Notes: generated by a model not told the origin, from the sequence alone. Positions 25,786 to 35,347 are shown, counted from the stretch's first letter. The stretch: 64,000 nt of DNA from CAWBYL01 sp963793025 (GCA_963793025.1 CAWBYL010000009.1:186001-250000); one strand, 5' to 3'. Numbers and translations are program-made.

Positions 25786-26919
25786 GTGCCGTTCGCCGCC
25801 GCCCTCTCGGAGCACCCGCTGCCCACCCAGGCCACCGGTGAGGTGGTGGGCGAGCTGCTCGAGCGACTCGGCGAGCCCCCTGACCTGGCGGTCCTGTTCG
25901 TGACCCGACCCCACCAGGGGGCGCTTGAGGACATCGCCTCCTCGGTGCAGACGCTGCTCGCCCCCGGCACCCTCGTGGGCTGCACAGCGGTGTCGGCGCT
26001 CGGCGGTCGCCAGGAGGCCGAGGAGGTCCCGGCCATCGTGTTGTGGGGCGGGACGACCGGAGCGGTCTCGGCCCACCACGTCGACGTCGTCGAGAGCGAC
26101 GACGGAGCGGTCCTCGTGGGCATCGACGGTGCCGACCTCGAAGCTGCGGGTACCGTCCTGCTCTTCGCCGATCCGGCCACCTTCCCCGTCGAGGCCGTGC
26201 TCGACTCGCTGGCCGCGTCCCATCCCCATGTCGTCGTCGCCGGAGGCCTGGCGTCGGCCGGGTTCGGCCCGGGTGCCAATCGGCTGGTGCTCAACGGTCG
26301 ACTCCACGATCGCGGGGCCATCGCCGTGCTGCTGGGCCCCGATCAGCCCGTCGAGGTGGTCGTCAGCCAGGGGTGCGGACCCATCGGGACCCCCCTCACC
26401 GTCACCGACGCCGAACGCAACATGGTCAAGGAGCTGGCCGGACGACCCGCTCTCGATCGGCTCCAGGAGGCAGTCTCGGGGCTCGGTGAGAGCGAACGGG
26501 CCAGCGCGGCGGCCGGGCTGCACCTCGGCCGGGTGATCGACGAACGGGCCCTCGACCCCGACCGAGGGGACTTCCTGGTGCGCAACGTCCTCGGCGCCGA
26601 TCGCAGCAACGGCGCCATCGCCGTCGGCGACGTGGTGGAGATCGGATCGACCGTCCAGTTCCACGTTCGCGACGCCGTCGCCGCCGACACCGACCTTCGC
26701 CTGCTGCTCGACGGGCACGAAGCGGCGGGAGCGCTGGTGTTCACCTGCAACGGTCGCGGCATCCGGCTCTTCCAGGAACCCGATCACGACGCGTCGGTGA
26801 TCGCCGAGTCGCTCGGCACCACTGCGGTGGGTGGCATGTTCTGCGCGGGCGAGATCGGTCCGGTCGGTACCCGCAGCTTCCTGCACGGGTTCACCGCGGT
26901 CACCGTCCTGTTCGGCTGA
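25786..26919 (+). CDS. FIST domain-containing sensory protein
   Basis: A 377-residue protein with FIST_N (residues about 20-210; GCTAVSALGG and the GGLASAGFGPG loop) and FIST_C (about 215-360; NGAIAVGDVVEIGSTVQFHVRD, CNGRG, and GGMFCAGEIGPVG). FIST is a ligand-binding domain found in signalling proteins and on its own, with small molecules such as amino acids proposed as ligands. Here it is stand-alone with no output domain. I chose the GTG at 25786 because the domain starts immediately after it. Confidence 0.88.
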   Translation: MPFAAALSEHPLPTQATGEVVGELLERLGEPPDLAVLFVTRPHQGALEDIASSVQTLLAPGTLVGCTAVSALGGRQEAEEVPAIVLWGGTTGAVSAHHVDVVESDDGAVLVGIDGADLEAAGTVLLFADPATFPVEAVLDSLAASHPHVVVAGGLASAGFGPGANRLVLNGRLHDRGAIAVLLGPDQPVEVVVSQGCGPIGTPLTVTDAERNMVKELAGRPALDRLQEAVSGLGESERASAAAGLHLGRVIDERALDPDRGDFLVRNVLGADRSNGAIAVGDVVEIGSTVQFHVRDAVAADTDLRLLLDGHEAAGALVFTCNGRGIRLFQEPDHDASVIAESLGTTAVGGMFCAGEIGPVGTRSFLHGFTAVTVLFG

Positions 26920-26949
26920 GCCCCCGCCGGCCGCAGTCGCGGTCGCCAC

Positions 26950-26974
26950 TACAGTTCACGAGTCGCCCAGGAGG
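26950..26974 (+). promoter_or_regulatory. transketolase promoter -10 and ribosome-binding site
   Basis: TACAGT (26950-26955) fits a -10 box and AGGAGG (26969-26974) lies 4 bases before the GTG at 26979. Both support 26979 as the true tkt start, and therefore the reading that a frameshift lies downstream. Confidence 0.55.
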
Positions 26975-26978
26975 ACAC

Positions 26979-28938
26979 GTGACCGACCGATCCATCGAGA
27001 CCCGCACCATCGACGTCATCCGTGGCCTGGCCATGGACAGCGCCCCAGAAGGCCAACTCGGGGCACCCCGGTACGGCGATGGCGCTGGCGCCGCTCGCCT
27101 ATGCGCTGTGGACGCGGGTGATGCGCTACGACGCCTCCGCTCCCCACTGGCCCAACCGGGACCGATTCGTGCTGTCGAACGGTCACGCGTCGATCCTGCA
27201 GTACTCGATGCTCTATCTCACCGGGTACGGCTTGACGCTCGACGACATCGAGGACTTCCGTCAGTGGGGATCGGCCACCCCCGGCCATCCCGAGGTGCAC
27301 CACACCGCCGGCATCGAGGTCACCACCGGCCCGCTCGGGCAGGGCGTGGCCAACTCGGTGGGCATGGCGCTGGCCGAGCACTGGCTGCGGGCCCGCTTCG
27401 GGCCCCAGCTGTTCGACCACCACACCTTCGCCTTCTGCGGTGACGGCGACCTGGAGGAAGGGGTCAGCCACGAGGCGGCCTCACTCGCCGGGCACCTCGG
27501 TCTCGGCAAGCTCGTGCTCGTCTACGACGACAACCACATCTCCATCGACGGCCCCACCGAACTGGCGCTCTCCGACGATGCCCCGGCACGCTTCGCCGCC
27601 TACGGCTGGCACGTCGACAACGTGGGCGAGATCGGCGAGGACGTCGACGCCCTCGAGGCCGCCGTCCGGCGAGCCATGGACGTCGACGACCGCCCGTCGC
27701 TCGTGGTGCTCCGCAGCCACATCGGCTACCCGTCCCCCAAGTTCACCGACACCGCCGCCGCCCACGGCAGCCCCCTCGGCGACGAGGAGATCAGCGCCAC
27801 CAAGGCGATCATGGGCATGCCCGACGAGAAGTTCTGGGCGCCTGACGACGTGCTCGAGCACATGCGGGAGGTCGGCCAGAGGGGTCGAGCCGCTCGCGAG
27901 GCCTGGGAGGCCACCTACGCCGCCTGGACCGACGACAAGGCCGAGATCGAGGCCGCTCTCGAGGGCCGGGGCCTCGACGGCTGGCAGGACGAGCTCCCCA
28001 CGTGGGAGGTGGGCGAGAAGGTCGCCACCCGCAACGCCGGCAAGAAGGTCCTCAACGCTCTCGTGCCGGTCGTCCCCGGTCTGATCGGAGGGGGAGCCGA
28101 TCTCACTGGCAACACGGGTACCGAGATCTCCGACGCCGAGCCGTTCTCCCGTTTGCACCGCGACGGCCGCCAGATCCACTTCGGCATCCGCGAGCACGCC
28201 ATGGGCTCGGTCATGAACGGCATGGCCGCCCACGGGGGCGTCGTGCCCTTCGGCGGCACGTTCTTCGTCTTCTCCGACTACATGCGTCCGGCGGTCCGCC
28301 TGGCGGCTCTGTCCGAGCTCCACGTCATCTACTCCTGGACCCACGACTCGGTCGGGCTGGGCGAGGACGGTCCCACCCACCAGCCCATCGAGCACCTGGC
28401 CTCGCTGCGGGCCATGCCGAACCTGCGGGTGATCCGCCCGGCCGACGCCAACGAGACGGCCCACGCCTGGCGCATCGCCCTCGAGCGGGGCGGACCGACG
28501 GCGCTGGTGCTCAGCCGCCAGAACCTCCCCGTCCTCGAGGGGACTGCGGGCAACCCCGACATCGACAAGGGTGCCTACGTGTTGCGGGCGACGGACGGGG
28601 ACCCCGATGTCGTGCTGATCGGTACCGGGTCCGAGGTGCAGCTGTGCGTCGGCGCCGCCGAGCAGCTCGCCGCCCAAGGCGTGGCCGTGCGCGTGGTCTC
28701 CATGCCGAGCTGGGAGCTGTTCGCCGAACAGGACGACGACTACCAGGTGTCCGTCCTCGGGGTGGGCGTGCCTCGCGTGTCGGTCGAGGCCGGCTCCACC
28801 TTCGGATGGGCCACCTACGCGGATGCCAGCGTGGGCATAGACCACTTCGGGGCCAGCGCTCCCGGTCCCGAGGTGATGGAGCAGTTCGGCATGACCGTCG
28901 CCAACGTCATCGATCACGTCCGTCTCGTCCTCGCCTGA
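26979..28938 (+). CDS. tkt: transketolase, with an apparent +1 frameshift near the N-terminus
   Basis: A thiamine-diphosphate enzyme of the pentose phosphate pathway. GTG 26979 with AGGAGG upstream opens a frame encoding the expected N-terminus (RTIDVIRGLAMDSA). The KANSGHPGTAMALAP motif that must follow is in the +1 frame, which stays open to 28938. Removing one C from the CCCC run at 27043-27046 joins them into one protein. Thiamine-binding GDGDLEEGVSHEA and the GIREHAMG and DSVGLGEDGPTHQP motifs are intact. Without the correction only an ATG at 27022 with an aberrant leader is available. tal and pgl follow. Confidence 0.9.
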
Positions 28939-28986
28939 CCGTCCATCCCTTCCCTTCCGTCCTCGACCGCTCGCTTGGAGCCCACG

Positions 28987-30078
28987 ATGAGCCGACTCAC
29001 CGATCTCTACGACCAGCAGGGCCAGAGCCCCTGGCTCGACAACGTCCGCCGCGACTGGATCGTCAGCGGGGAGACCCAGAAGTGGGTCGACCGCGGCGTG
29101 CGCGGCGTCACCTCGAACCCGACCATCTTCCAGAAGGCCATCGCCTCCGGTGACGCCTACGACGAGCAGTTCGCCAGCCTCCTGAAGGCGGGCACGAGCG
29201 TGCTCGACAGCTACTGGGAGATGGTGGTCGACGACATCCGCCACACCCTCGCCATCCTCCGTCCCGTCCACGACAGCAGTGGCGGCCTCGACGGGTACGT
29301 GTCCATCGAGGTCTCCCCTCACCTGGCTCGCGACACCGCCGGGACCACCACCGCCGCTCGCCATCTCCACGAGCTCATCGACGAGCCCAACCTGTACGTC
29401 AAGATCCCGGGCACCGCCGAGGGCCTTCCGGCCATCCAGCAGATGATCTCGGAGGGTCACAGCGTCAACGTGACGCTGCTGTTCTCCGTCGACCGCTACC
29501 GCGAGGTCATGGAGGCCTACATCGCCGGGCTCGAGGCCGCCGACGGTGACCTGTCGGCCATCTCCTCGGTGGCGTCGTTCTTCGTCAGCCGGGTCGACAA
29601 CGAGACCGATGCCCGGCTCGACGCCGTCGGCACTCCCGAGGCAAAGGCGCTCGAGGGCAAGGTCGCGGTGGCCAACGCCCAGATCGCCTACGAGGCCTTC
29701 CTCGAGACCTTCTCCGGCCCTCGTTGGGAGGCCCTCGTCGCCCGAGGCGCCCAGGTGCAACGCCCGTTGTGGGCCTCGACGTCGACCAAGAACCCCGACT
29801 ATCCCGACACCCTCTACGTCGACACCCTCATCGGTCCCGACACCGTCAACACCATGCCGGAGAAGACGCTCGACGACTTCGACGACCACGGCACGGTGGC
29901 CCGTACCGTCGACGCCGACTTCGGGGCGGCTCACGCCGTGCTCGACGGCCTGGCGGCAGTCGGTGTCGACATCGCCGACATCACCCAGACCCTCGAAGAC
30001 GAGGGCGTGGCGTCCTTCTCGAAGTCGTTCGACGACCTGCTGGACGCGCTGACGGCGAAGGCGGACGACCTGGCATGA
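28987..30078 (+). CDS. tal: transaldolase
   Basis: A 363-residue TIM-barrel enzyme transferring a dihydroxyacetone unit between pentose-phosphate sugars. It has GVTSNPTIF near residue 35 and the Schiff-base Lys in LYVKIPGT. The length and the C-terminal FSKSFDDLLDAL fit the actinobacterial tal type. ATG 28987 is preceded by GGAG at 28977-28980. A TTG at 28975 is less likely. It lies 48 bases after tkt, and its stop overlaps the pgl start. Confidence 0.95.
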   Translation: MSRLTDLYDQQGQSPWLDNVRRDWIVSGETQKWVDRGVRGVTSNPTIFQKAIASGDAYDEQFASLLKAGTSVLDSYWEMVVDDIRHTLAILRPVHDSSGGLDGYVSIEVSPHLARDTAGTTTAARHLHELIDEPNLYVKIPGTAEGLPAIQQMISEGHSVNVTLLFSVDRYREVMEAYIAGLEAADGDLSAISSVASFFVSRVDNETDARLDAVGTPEAKALEGKVAVANAQIAYEAFLETFSGPRWEALVARGAQVQRPLWASTSTKNPDYPDTLYVDTLIGPDTVNTMPEKTLDDFDDHGTVARTVDADFGAAHAVLDGLAAVGVDIADITQTLEDEGVASFSKSFDDLLDALTAKADDLA

Positions 30079-30752
30079 ACGGCGACGTGTTGGTCGTCGA
30101 CGACGTGGCAGGCACCTTCGCCACGACGGTCGTCCAGGCCTTCCTGGGCCGGGCCAACGACGACTTCGCCATCGCCTTGTCCGGCGGCGGAACGGCGCGT
30201 GCCTGCTACGAGCGGTTGGCCGTCGACGGGCTGGACGCCATCGACTGGTGGCGAGTGGACGTCTACTGGGGCGACGAGCGGTGCGTACCTCTCGACGATC
30301 CCGAATCCAACTACCTGCTCGCACGCGAAAGCCTCCTCGACCGCGTCGGTGCGGCGAACGCCACGTATCCGATGCGCTGTGACGAAGGGGCCGAGCCCTA
30401 CCAGCTGCGACTGGGCGAACTGGGCCAGCTGGACCTCGTCCACCTCGGTCTCGGCCCCGACGGTCACACGGCCTCGCTCTTCCCTGAGTCGGCCGCCCTC
30501 GATGCCGACCCCGGACGACTCGTCGTGGTGAACGAGGACCCCCTCGGCCACAACCCTCACCCGCGCATGACTCTCACCTTCGACGGGATCTCCCGGGCCC
30601 GCCTGGTGGTGGTCACCGTCGAGGGAGAGGACAAGCGGGAGGCGTTCGCCAGAGTGCACGCCGGTGACCCCACCGCTCCGGCGAGCCGGGTGTCGGCCGA
30701 ACGCGTTCTGTGGCTGGTCGACCCGGCCGCGGCCGGCGACACCCTCGACTGA
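30075..30752 (+). CDS. pgl: 6-phosphogluconolactonase
   Basis: A 225-residue enzyme hydrolysing 6-phosphogluconolactone in the oxidative pentose phosphate pathway. It has ALSGGGTARACYERL, the WGDERCVPLDDPESN motif and GLGPDGHTASLFP, all hallmarks of the DevB/Pgl family. Its ATG overlaps the tal stop (ATGA), so tkt-tal-pgl is a pentose-phosphate operon. It ends just before the large palindrome at 30766. Confidence 0.94.
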   Translation: MNGDVLVVDDVAGTFATTVVQAFLGRANDDFAIALSGGGTARACYERLAVDGLDAIDWWRVDVYWGDERCVPLDDPESNYLLARESLLDRVGAANATYPMRCDEGAEPYQLRLGELGQLDLVHLGLGPDGHTASLFPESAALDADPGRLVVVNEDPLGHNPHPRMTLTFDGISRARLVVVTVEGEDKREAFARVHAGDPTAPASRVSAERVLWLVDPAAAGDTLD

Positions 30753-30765
30753 CCGAACCCCACTC

Positions 30766-30833
30766 CCCAACTCTCCGAGGTGGCTCCTTACGTAACGGAA
30801 TCCGTTACGTACGGAGCCACCTCGGGAGTTGGG
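30766..30833. terminator. very long near-perfect palindrome between convergent operons
   Basis: Arms of about 34 bp meet at a single central A (position 30800). The inner part (30775-30799 with 30801-30825) pairs with one mismatch; a 1-base bulge then lets pairing continue to about 30766 and 30833. The core reads GTAACGGA-A-TCCGTTAC. It separates the pgl and epimerase stops, so a bidirectional terminator is likely. It is far longer than the other hairpins here and lacks a T-run, so it may be a mobile palindromic repeat or a protein-binding site. Confidence 0.7.
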
Positions 30834-30863
30834 TGAGGATGTGGGTGTCGTGGTCGGGGCTGG

Positions 30864-31916
30864 TCAGGCCACGGGGTGGCGCAGCGGGGCGGTGGCGAAC
30901 TCGGCCATCCCTTCGGCGAAGGGCACCCTGGCGGTGAACCCGATGGCCTCGGCGGCCAGGTGGGGTGACGCCACGACATGGCGGACATCACCGGACCGGA
31001 AGCCACCGACCACCTCCGGCCGCCGGCCGTCGACACCGAAGGCGTCGGTGAGGGCGTCGGCCATGTCGAGGACCGTGTGCACCTGCCCGCTGGCCACGTT
31101 GAGCGCACCCTCCCAGTCGCTGTCGAGGGCGAGGAGGTTGGCCCGGGCCACGTCGCGAACATGGACGAAATCGCGCTTCTGGCCGCCGTCCTCGAAGACC
31201 CGGGGCGCCTGTTCCGCCTCGAGTGCACTACGGAAGATGCTGGCCACGCCGGCATAGGGCGAACCCTGGGGCATCCGGGGGCCGTACACGTTGTGGTAGC
31301 GGAGCCCGCACACCGAGGCCCCCGACTCGCGGGCGAAGGCCTGGCAGAGGTGTTCGGTGTGGACCTTCGTCGCGGCGTACACGTTGCGAGGGTCCAGCGG
31401 GGCGTCCTCGGGGACCAGCTCCGAGTCGAGGGGTCGCCCGCACCGGGGGCAGGGCGGCTCGAAGCGGCCCTGCTCCAGATCGGCGACCAGGCGCGGTCCG
31501 GGGCGAACGGTGCCGTGCTCCGCGCAGCGGTACCGCCCCTCGCCGTAGACCACCATGGAGGAGGCGAACACCAGCCGACCGTCGAAGCCGACCGTCCACA
31601 GCGCGCGGAGCAGGCTGGCCGTGCCGGCGTCGTTGTCGTGCACGTAGCGTTCGACGTCGTCGAAGTCGATGCCGAGCCCCACTCTCGCCGCCTGGTGGCA
31701 CACGGCGTCGACGCCGTCCACCACCTCGGACATCGCCGCAGGGTCGTCGAGGGTGGCCACGTGGACGTCGGCGCCGGCGTTGACGTACTCGGGCATCGAC
31801 GAGTGGGCCGCCGGATCGAGGCTGTCGAGGACCACGACCTCGTCGCCCCGGGTCACCAGATCGTCGACGACGTGGCTCCCGATGAACCCCAGGCCTCCGG
31901 TCACCAGGACCCTCAT
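30864..31916 (-). CDS. NAD-dependent sugar epimerase, dTDP-L-rhamnose 4-epimerase-like
   Basis: A 350-residue extended short-chain dehydrogenase. The NAD loop is GGLGFIGSH at residues 7-15. The active-site Tyr-Lys is in NVYAATKVH. An insertion of about 45 residues with Cys-rich elements (RYRCAEHG and PCPRCGRPL) sits after the SSMVVYGEG strand. That zinc-finger-like insert is a feature I associate with dTDP-L-rhamnose 4-epimerases rather than GalE. It ends the operon that starts with the response regulator at 35218, which suggests regulated cell-surface sugar synthesis. Confidence 0.85.
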   Translation of the reverse strand: MRVLVTGGLGFIGSHVVDDLVTRGDEVVVLDSLDPAAHSSMPEYVNAGADVHVATLDDPAAMSEVVDGVDAVCHQAARVGLGIDFDDVERYVHDNDAGTASLLRALWTVGFDGRLVFASSMVVYGEGRYRCAEHGTVRPGPRLVADLEQGRFEPPCPRCGRPLDSELVPEDAPLDPRNVYAATKVHTEHLCQAFARESGASVCGLRYHNVYGPRMPQGSPYAGVASIFRSALEAEQAPRVFEDGGQKRDFVHVRDVARANLLALDSDWEGALNVASGQVHTVLDMADALTDAFGVDGRRPEVVGGFRSGDVRHVVASPHLAAEAIGFTARVPFAEGMAEFATAPLRHPVA

Positions 31917-31953
31917 GGCGATCCTCCGTCGATCGCGGGGCGTCGTCGCGAGC

Positions 31954-33297
31954 TCACCACGGCGAGCGCAGGAAGGTGACGAGGGCGATGGTGGCCACGG
32001 CCTGCAGGGCCAGCCAGCCCCGCCCCCGGTCACGGGCGCCGAGGGCCAGGATGCCTCCGGCCACGAGGACGAGAGGCATGAAGGGCTGCCAGATGCGTTC
32101 CGTCTCGGCGAGGGAGAGACCGCTGATGTCGGCGAGCAGGACCGCTCCCAGGCCGCCGCCCACCAACAGCCACGTGCCGAGGTGGCGGAGGCGGGCCAGG
32201 GCCACCGCGGTGGCCGGACCGACCGCCACGGCGAAGGCGGCCAGGTTGGCCACCACGAAGTAGCTGTACGGGCGCACCCGGGCCAGGTTCCGGTCGTACA
32301 CGTCCTTCGTCGAGGACAGGCCGTCCAGCCACGAGTACCCCCACAACATCGGGATCCCCAGGGCGACCAGGGCCCCAGCCGCGGTGACCAGGGCGAGGGT
32401 CCACCGCCGTCGGGCCACCAGCACGGCCAGCACCGGGACGGCCATGACGGTCAGGCCATGAGAGAACAGCAGGGAGAGCCCGAGCACCGCTCCCCCGACG
32501 CCGGCCAGAGCGGTGGCGCGCGCGCCCACGCGCCCGGTGGCGACGACCACCAGGGCCACGCCGGTGAGCGCGATGCCCCCGAAGACCACGTCGGCGTTGG
32601 TGTGCCACACCGCGGCCGGAGCGATGACGACGAACCCGGCGGCCGCCCGGGCCCGGGCGTCGCCGCCCATCTCGCGCAACGCCACGAGCACGGCCGCCGC
32701 CGCCGCCGCCACCCCGAGCAGCGAGAGGGCGACCTCGCCCACGGTGCCACCGAGACCGATCTCGCTCTCGGCCCAGAGCAGCAGGGTCATCCCCGGCGGG
32801 TGGGCCGACAGATGCGTGGGGTAGTCGTGCTGGTTCTCGGCGTAGTTCCGCAGGAAACCTCCGACGCCCTGTTCGTCGACGAAGTGGGTGAACTGCCCGT
32901 AGTCGCCGTGGACGTTCTGCCAGGTGTCGGGGGGTGGCTCCACCGCTCCGAGGGCCAGGGACAGCCCGGCGGCGGCGACGGCGGCCACGGCGAGGAGCGC
33001 GATCCACGAGAGGTGGCGCGCCGCCCACGGGACCACGACCACGCACAGGACGGCCACGACGCCGGCCCCGAGGAGGGCGAGGCTGAAGCGGGCGTTCCAC
33101 ACCCCGTAGAAGGGCACGGCGTCGACGAAGAGAGGCTCCGACGCGTCGTCGACGACGGCCAGGCCCCAGATCCGGCTCGCGACGATCAGGGCCGCCCACG
33201 ACGCGAGGGCGATCGCCGTGGTCAGCGGGCGCGACGGCGCGTCGACCGACGCCTCCGTCGCTCCGGAGGACTCGTCGCTCTCGATGGTCTCCGTCAC
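31954..33297 (-). CDS. polytopic membrane protein, GT-C glycosyltransferase-like
   Basis: A 447-residue protein with about ten to twelve hydrophobic helices. The large loop after the third helix contains HGDYGQFTHFVDE and HLSAHPPGMTLL, with acidic and His residues as in lipid-linked-sugar GT-C glycosyltransferases. The family assignment is inferred from topology and this loop. The GTG start lies in a GTGA overlap with the sensor-kinase stop. With the epimerase downstream it suggests envelope glycan assembly under two-component control. Confidence 0.65.
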   Translation of the reverse strand: MTETIESDESSGATEASVDAPSRPLTTAIALASWAALIVASRIWGLAVVDDASEPLFVDAVPFYGVWNARFSLALLGAGVVAVLCVVVVPWAARHLSWIALLAVAAVAAAGLSLALGAVEPPPDTWQNVHGDYGQFTHFVDEQGVGGFLRNYAENQHDYPTHLSAHPPGMTLLLWAESEIGLGGTVGEVALSLLGVAAAAAAVLVALREMGGDARARAAAGFVVIAPAAVWHTNADVVFGGIALTGVALVVVATGRVGARATALAGVGGAVLGLSLLFSHGLTVMAVPVLAVLVARRRWTLALVTAAGALVALGIPMLWGYSWLDGLSSTKDVYDRNLARVRPYSYFVVANLAAFAVAVGPATAVALARLRHLGTWLLVGGGLGAVLLADISGLSLAETERIWQPFMPLVLVAGGILALGARDRGRGWLALQAVATIALVTFLRSPW

Positions 33298-34502
33298 GTG
33301 CCTCGGGGCAGGCGGACGACGAAGCGGCACCCGTCGCCTTCGTTCCCGACGTCGATCGACCCGGAGTGAGCCTCGACGAGGCCCTTGGCGATGGCCAGGC
33401 CGAGGCCACCGCCCCGGCTGTCCTTGCTGCGGGCGGCATCGCTGCGGAAGGCGATGTCGAAGACCCGACTCAGGTCGGGCTCGGGGATGCCCCCGCACTG
33501 GTCGGCCACGACGATGGTGGCCTCGTCGTCGCTCGATCGGCCTCGCACCACCACGAGACCTCCGGGTGGCGTGTGCCGGATGGCGTTGTCGAGCAGGTTG
33601 TGCAGCACCCTCGTCACCTCCTGGGAGGCGACCTCCATCTGGGGCAGTTCGTCGACCTCGTCATGGAGGCGGACACCCTTCAGGTCGGCGTGGGTGCGGG
33701 CCGCCATCATGGCGTCGGCCACGACCTCGGTCAGGCACACAGGGCGCCGATCGAGCTCGAGCGTGCCGCTGTTGATCCGCGACAGCTCGAAGAGGTCGTC
33801 GACGAGGGCGGTGAGCCGCTCGGCGTCGCGGCGCAGCTGGCTGTGATAGCGGGCGACCGTCTCGGGATCGTCGACCACGCCGTCGTCGAGGGCCTCGGCC
33901 ATGGCCCGCACGGTGGCCAGGGGGCTACGGAGGTCGTGGGACACCCAGGCGATGATCTCGCGCCTCGACGACTCCAGGGCCCGCTCCCGCCGACGGGACT
34001 CGTCGAGGCGGGTGGAGACGTCCGTGAGCTGATCGGCCAGGACCCGCATCTCCCCCGGACCGGCGATCTCCTGAGGCTCGAGCCGGTGACCGGAGCCGAT
34101 CTGCTCGGCGATGTCGCCGACGGACCGGCTTCCCTCGCCCATGTCCTCGCCCATCTGGAGCGCGGCGCCGACGGCGATGGCGGCGCTGACCGCAACCACC
34201 ACGACCAGCGCCCGCAGATCGTGGCCGGAGATGAACATGGCCACCGAGGCGCCGAGGATCCCGGTGATGAGCACGGCCACCGCCGAGAGGGCGATGACGA
34301 GCGCCTGGGTGCGGGTGGACCGGCCGCGGAAGCGGCGCAGCACGAGCGCACCACCGACGGAGGCCACCAGCGCACTCCCGCCGGCGATGAGAACGGTGAG
34401 GGCGGTGTCGCGGGCGGGCCATCCACCGAGGGCGGCGATGACGGCGGCGGCGAAGGCACCGGCGAGGGCCAGTCCGACGGAGCGGAGCAGAGCGGGCTTC
34501 AT
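33294..34502 (-). CDS. two-component sensor histidine kinase
   Basis: A 402-residue kinase with four transmembrane helices in residues about 7-117, a HAMP-like linker, the dimerisation box SHDLRSPLA with phospho-His189, N box HNLLDNAIRH, an unusual D box VVADQCGGIP and G box GGGLGLAIAKG. The sensor is membrane-embedded with almost no external domain, which suggests detection of a membrane or intramembrane signal. Its ATG overlaps the response-regulator stop. Confidence 0.93.
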   Translation of the reverse strand: MKPALLRSVGLALAGAFAAAVIAALGGWPARDTALTVLIAGGSALVASVGGALVLRRFRGRSTRTQALVIALSAVAVLITGILGASVAMFISGHDLRALVVVVAVSAAIAVGAALQMGEDMGEGSRSVGDIAEQIGSGHRLEPQEIAGPGEMRVLADQLTDVSTRLDESRRRERALESSRREIIAWVSHDLRSPLATVRAMAEALDDGVVDDPETVARYHSQLRRDAERLTALVDDLFELSRINSGTLELDRRPVCLTEVVADAMMAARTHADLKGVRLHDEVDELPQMEVASQEVTRVLHNLLDNAIRHTPPGGLVVVRGRSSDDEATIVVADQCGGIPEPDLSRVFDIAFRSDAARSKDSRGGGLGLAIAKGLVEAHSGSIDVGNEGDGCRFVVRLPRGT

Positions 34503-35218
34503 GGCTCGAACCGGTACCCGGTGCCGCGCACCGTCAGCAGGTGTTGGGGGTCGGAGGGGTCGTCCTCCAGCTTCTCCCTCAGCCGGCGCACGTGCACCGT
34601 GACGGTGGCCGTGTCGCCGAAGCTCCACCCCCAGACCGACTCCAGGAGCTCGTCGCGACGGAACGCCCGGCGCGGGTGGGTGAGGAAGTGGACCAAGAGA
34701 TCGAACTCCTTCGACGTGAGCGAGACGGGGGCGCCGTCGCGGCGAACCTCGTGGGCGACGAGATCGACGTCGACGCCGCCGCCCTGGAGAACCTGTACCC
34801 CGTTGCCGCTGATCCCACCCGCAGCCCGCCGCAGTACCGCCTTCACGCGAGCCGTGAGCTCACGCGGGGAGAAGGGCTTGGTGACGTAGTCGTCGGCACC
34901 GAGCTCGAGCCCGGCGATGCGGTCGTTCTCCTCTCCCCGGGCCGTGAGCATCACGATCGGGATGGGAGCGGACTGGCGCAGCCGTCGACAGACCTCGAGC
35001 CCGTCGAGCACCGGCAGCATCAGGTCCAGCACGACGAGGTCGGGGAGCGTCTCGAGGGCGAGCGCCAGTCCCGAGGCGCCGTCGGTGGCGAAGTCCACCT
35101 CGAAGCCCTCGCGCTCGAGGTAGCGGCCCACCACCTCCGCCAGGGCGGGATCGTCGTCGACCACGAGCACGCGAAACGGGTCCTTCCCCGCCCCGGCGCC
35201 GGGCTCGCTCGAATCCAT
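34499..35218 (-). CDS. OmpR/PhoB-family response regulator
   Basis: A 239-residue regulator. The receiver domain has the acidic cluster at 21-23, phospho-acceptor Asp65 (VVLDLMLP) and Lys114 (VTKPF). A C-terminal winged helix follows (SLTSKEFDLLVHFLTHPRRAF, split here as SLTSKEFDLL and THPRRAF, and VHVRRLREKLE). It is the first gene of a four-gene operon with the kinase, the GT-C-like protein and the epimerase. The direct repeats at 35269-35314 upstream are plausible binding sites for it. Confidence 0.94.
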   Translation of the reverse strand: MDSSEPGAGAGKDPFRVLVVDDDPALAEVVGRYLEREGFEVDFATDGASGLALALETLPDLVVLDLMLPVLDGLEVCRRLRQSAPIPIVMLTARGEENDRIAGLELGADDYVTKPFSPRELTARVKAVLRRAAGGISGNGVQVLQGGGVDVDLVAHEVRRDGAPVSLTSKEFDLLVHFLTHPRRAFRRDELLESVWGWSFGDTATVTVHVRRLREKLEDDPSDPQHLLTVRGTGYRFEP

Positions 35219-35268
35219 GGCCCCACTCTTGCCCACAAGGGCCGCCGAAGCCTCCACGGCCGGCGAGA

Positions 35269-35314
35269 AGTTTCGCCTTCCGTAAGGGAGCACTGCAGTT
35301 TCGCGAACCGTAAG
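35269..35314. promoter_or_regulatory. tandem operator-like direct repeat in a divergent promoter region
   Basis: Two copies of AGTTTCGC-N3-CCGTAAG start at 35269 and 35297, 28 bp apart, each perfect outside the 3-base spacer. They sit in the 141-bp gap between the response-regulator gene and the DUF2064 operon. OmpR/PhoB-type regulators usually bind direct repeats, so autoregulation and control of the divergent operon is a reasonable guess. Confidence 0.5.
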
Positions 35315-35347
35315 CCGCATTCGGTTCTCCCGGTGACGGCATCGGCC

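Noticed and set aside
26979..27443. A separate 154-residue gene before transketolase
   Set aside because: Only its first 22 codons look like protein, and they match the transketolase N-terminus; the rest is a shadow after the frameshift.
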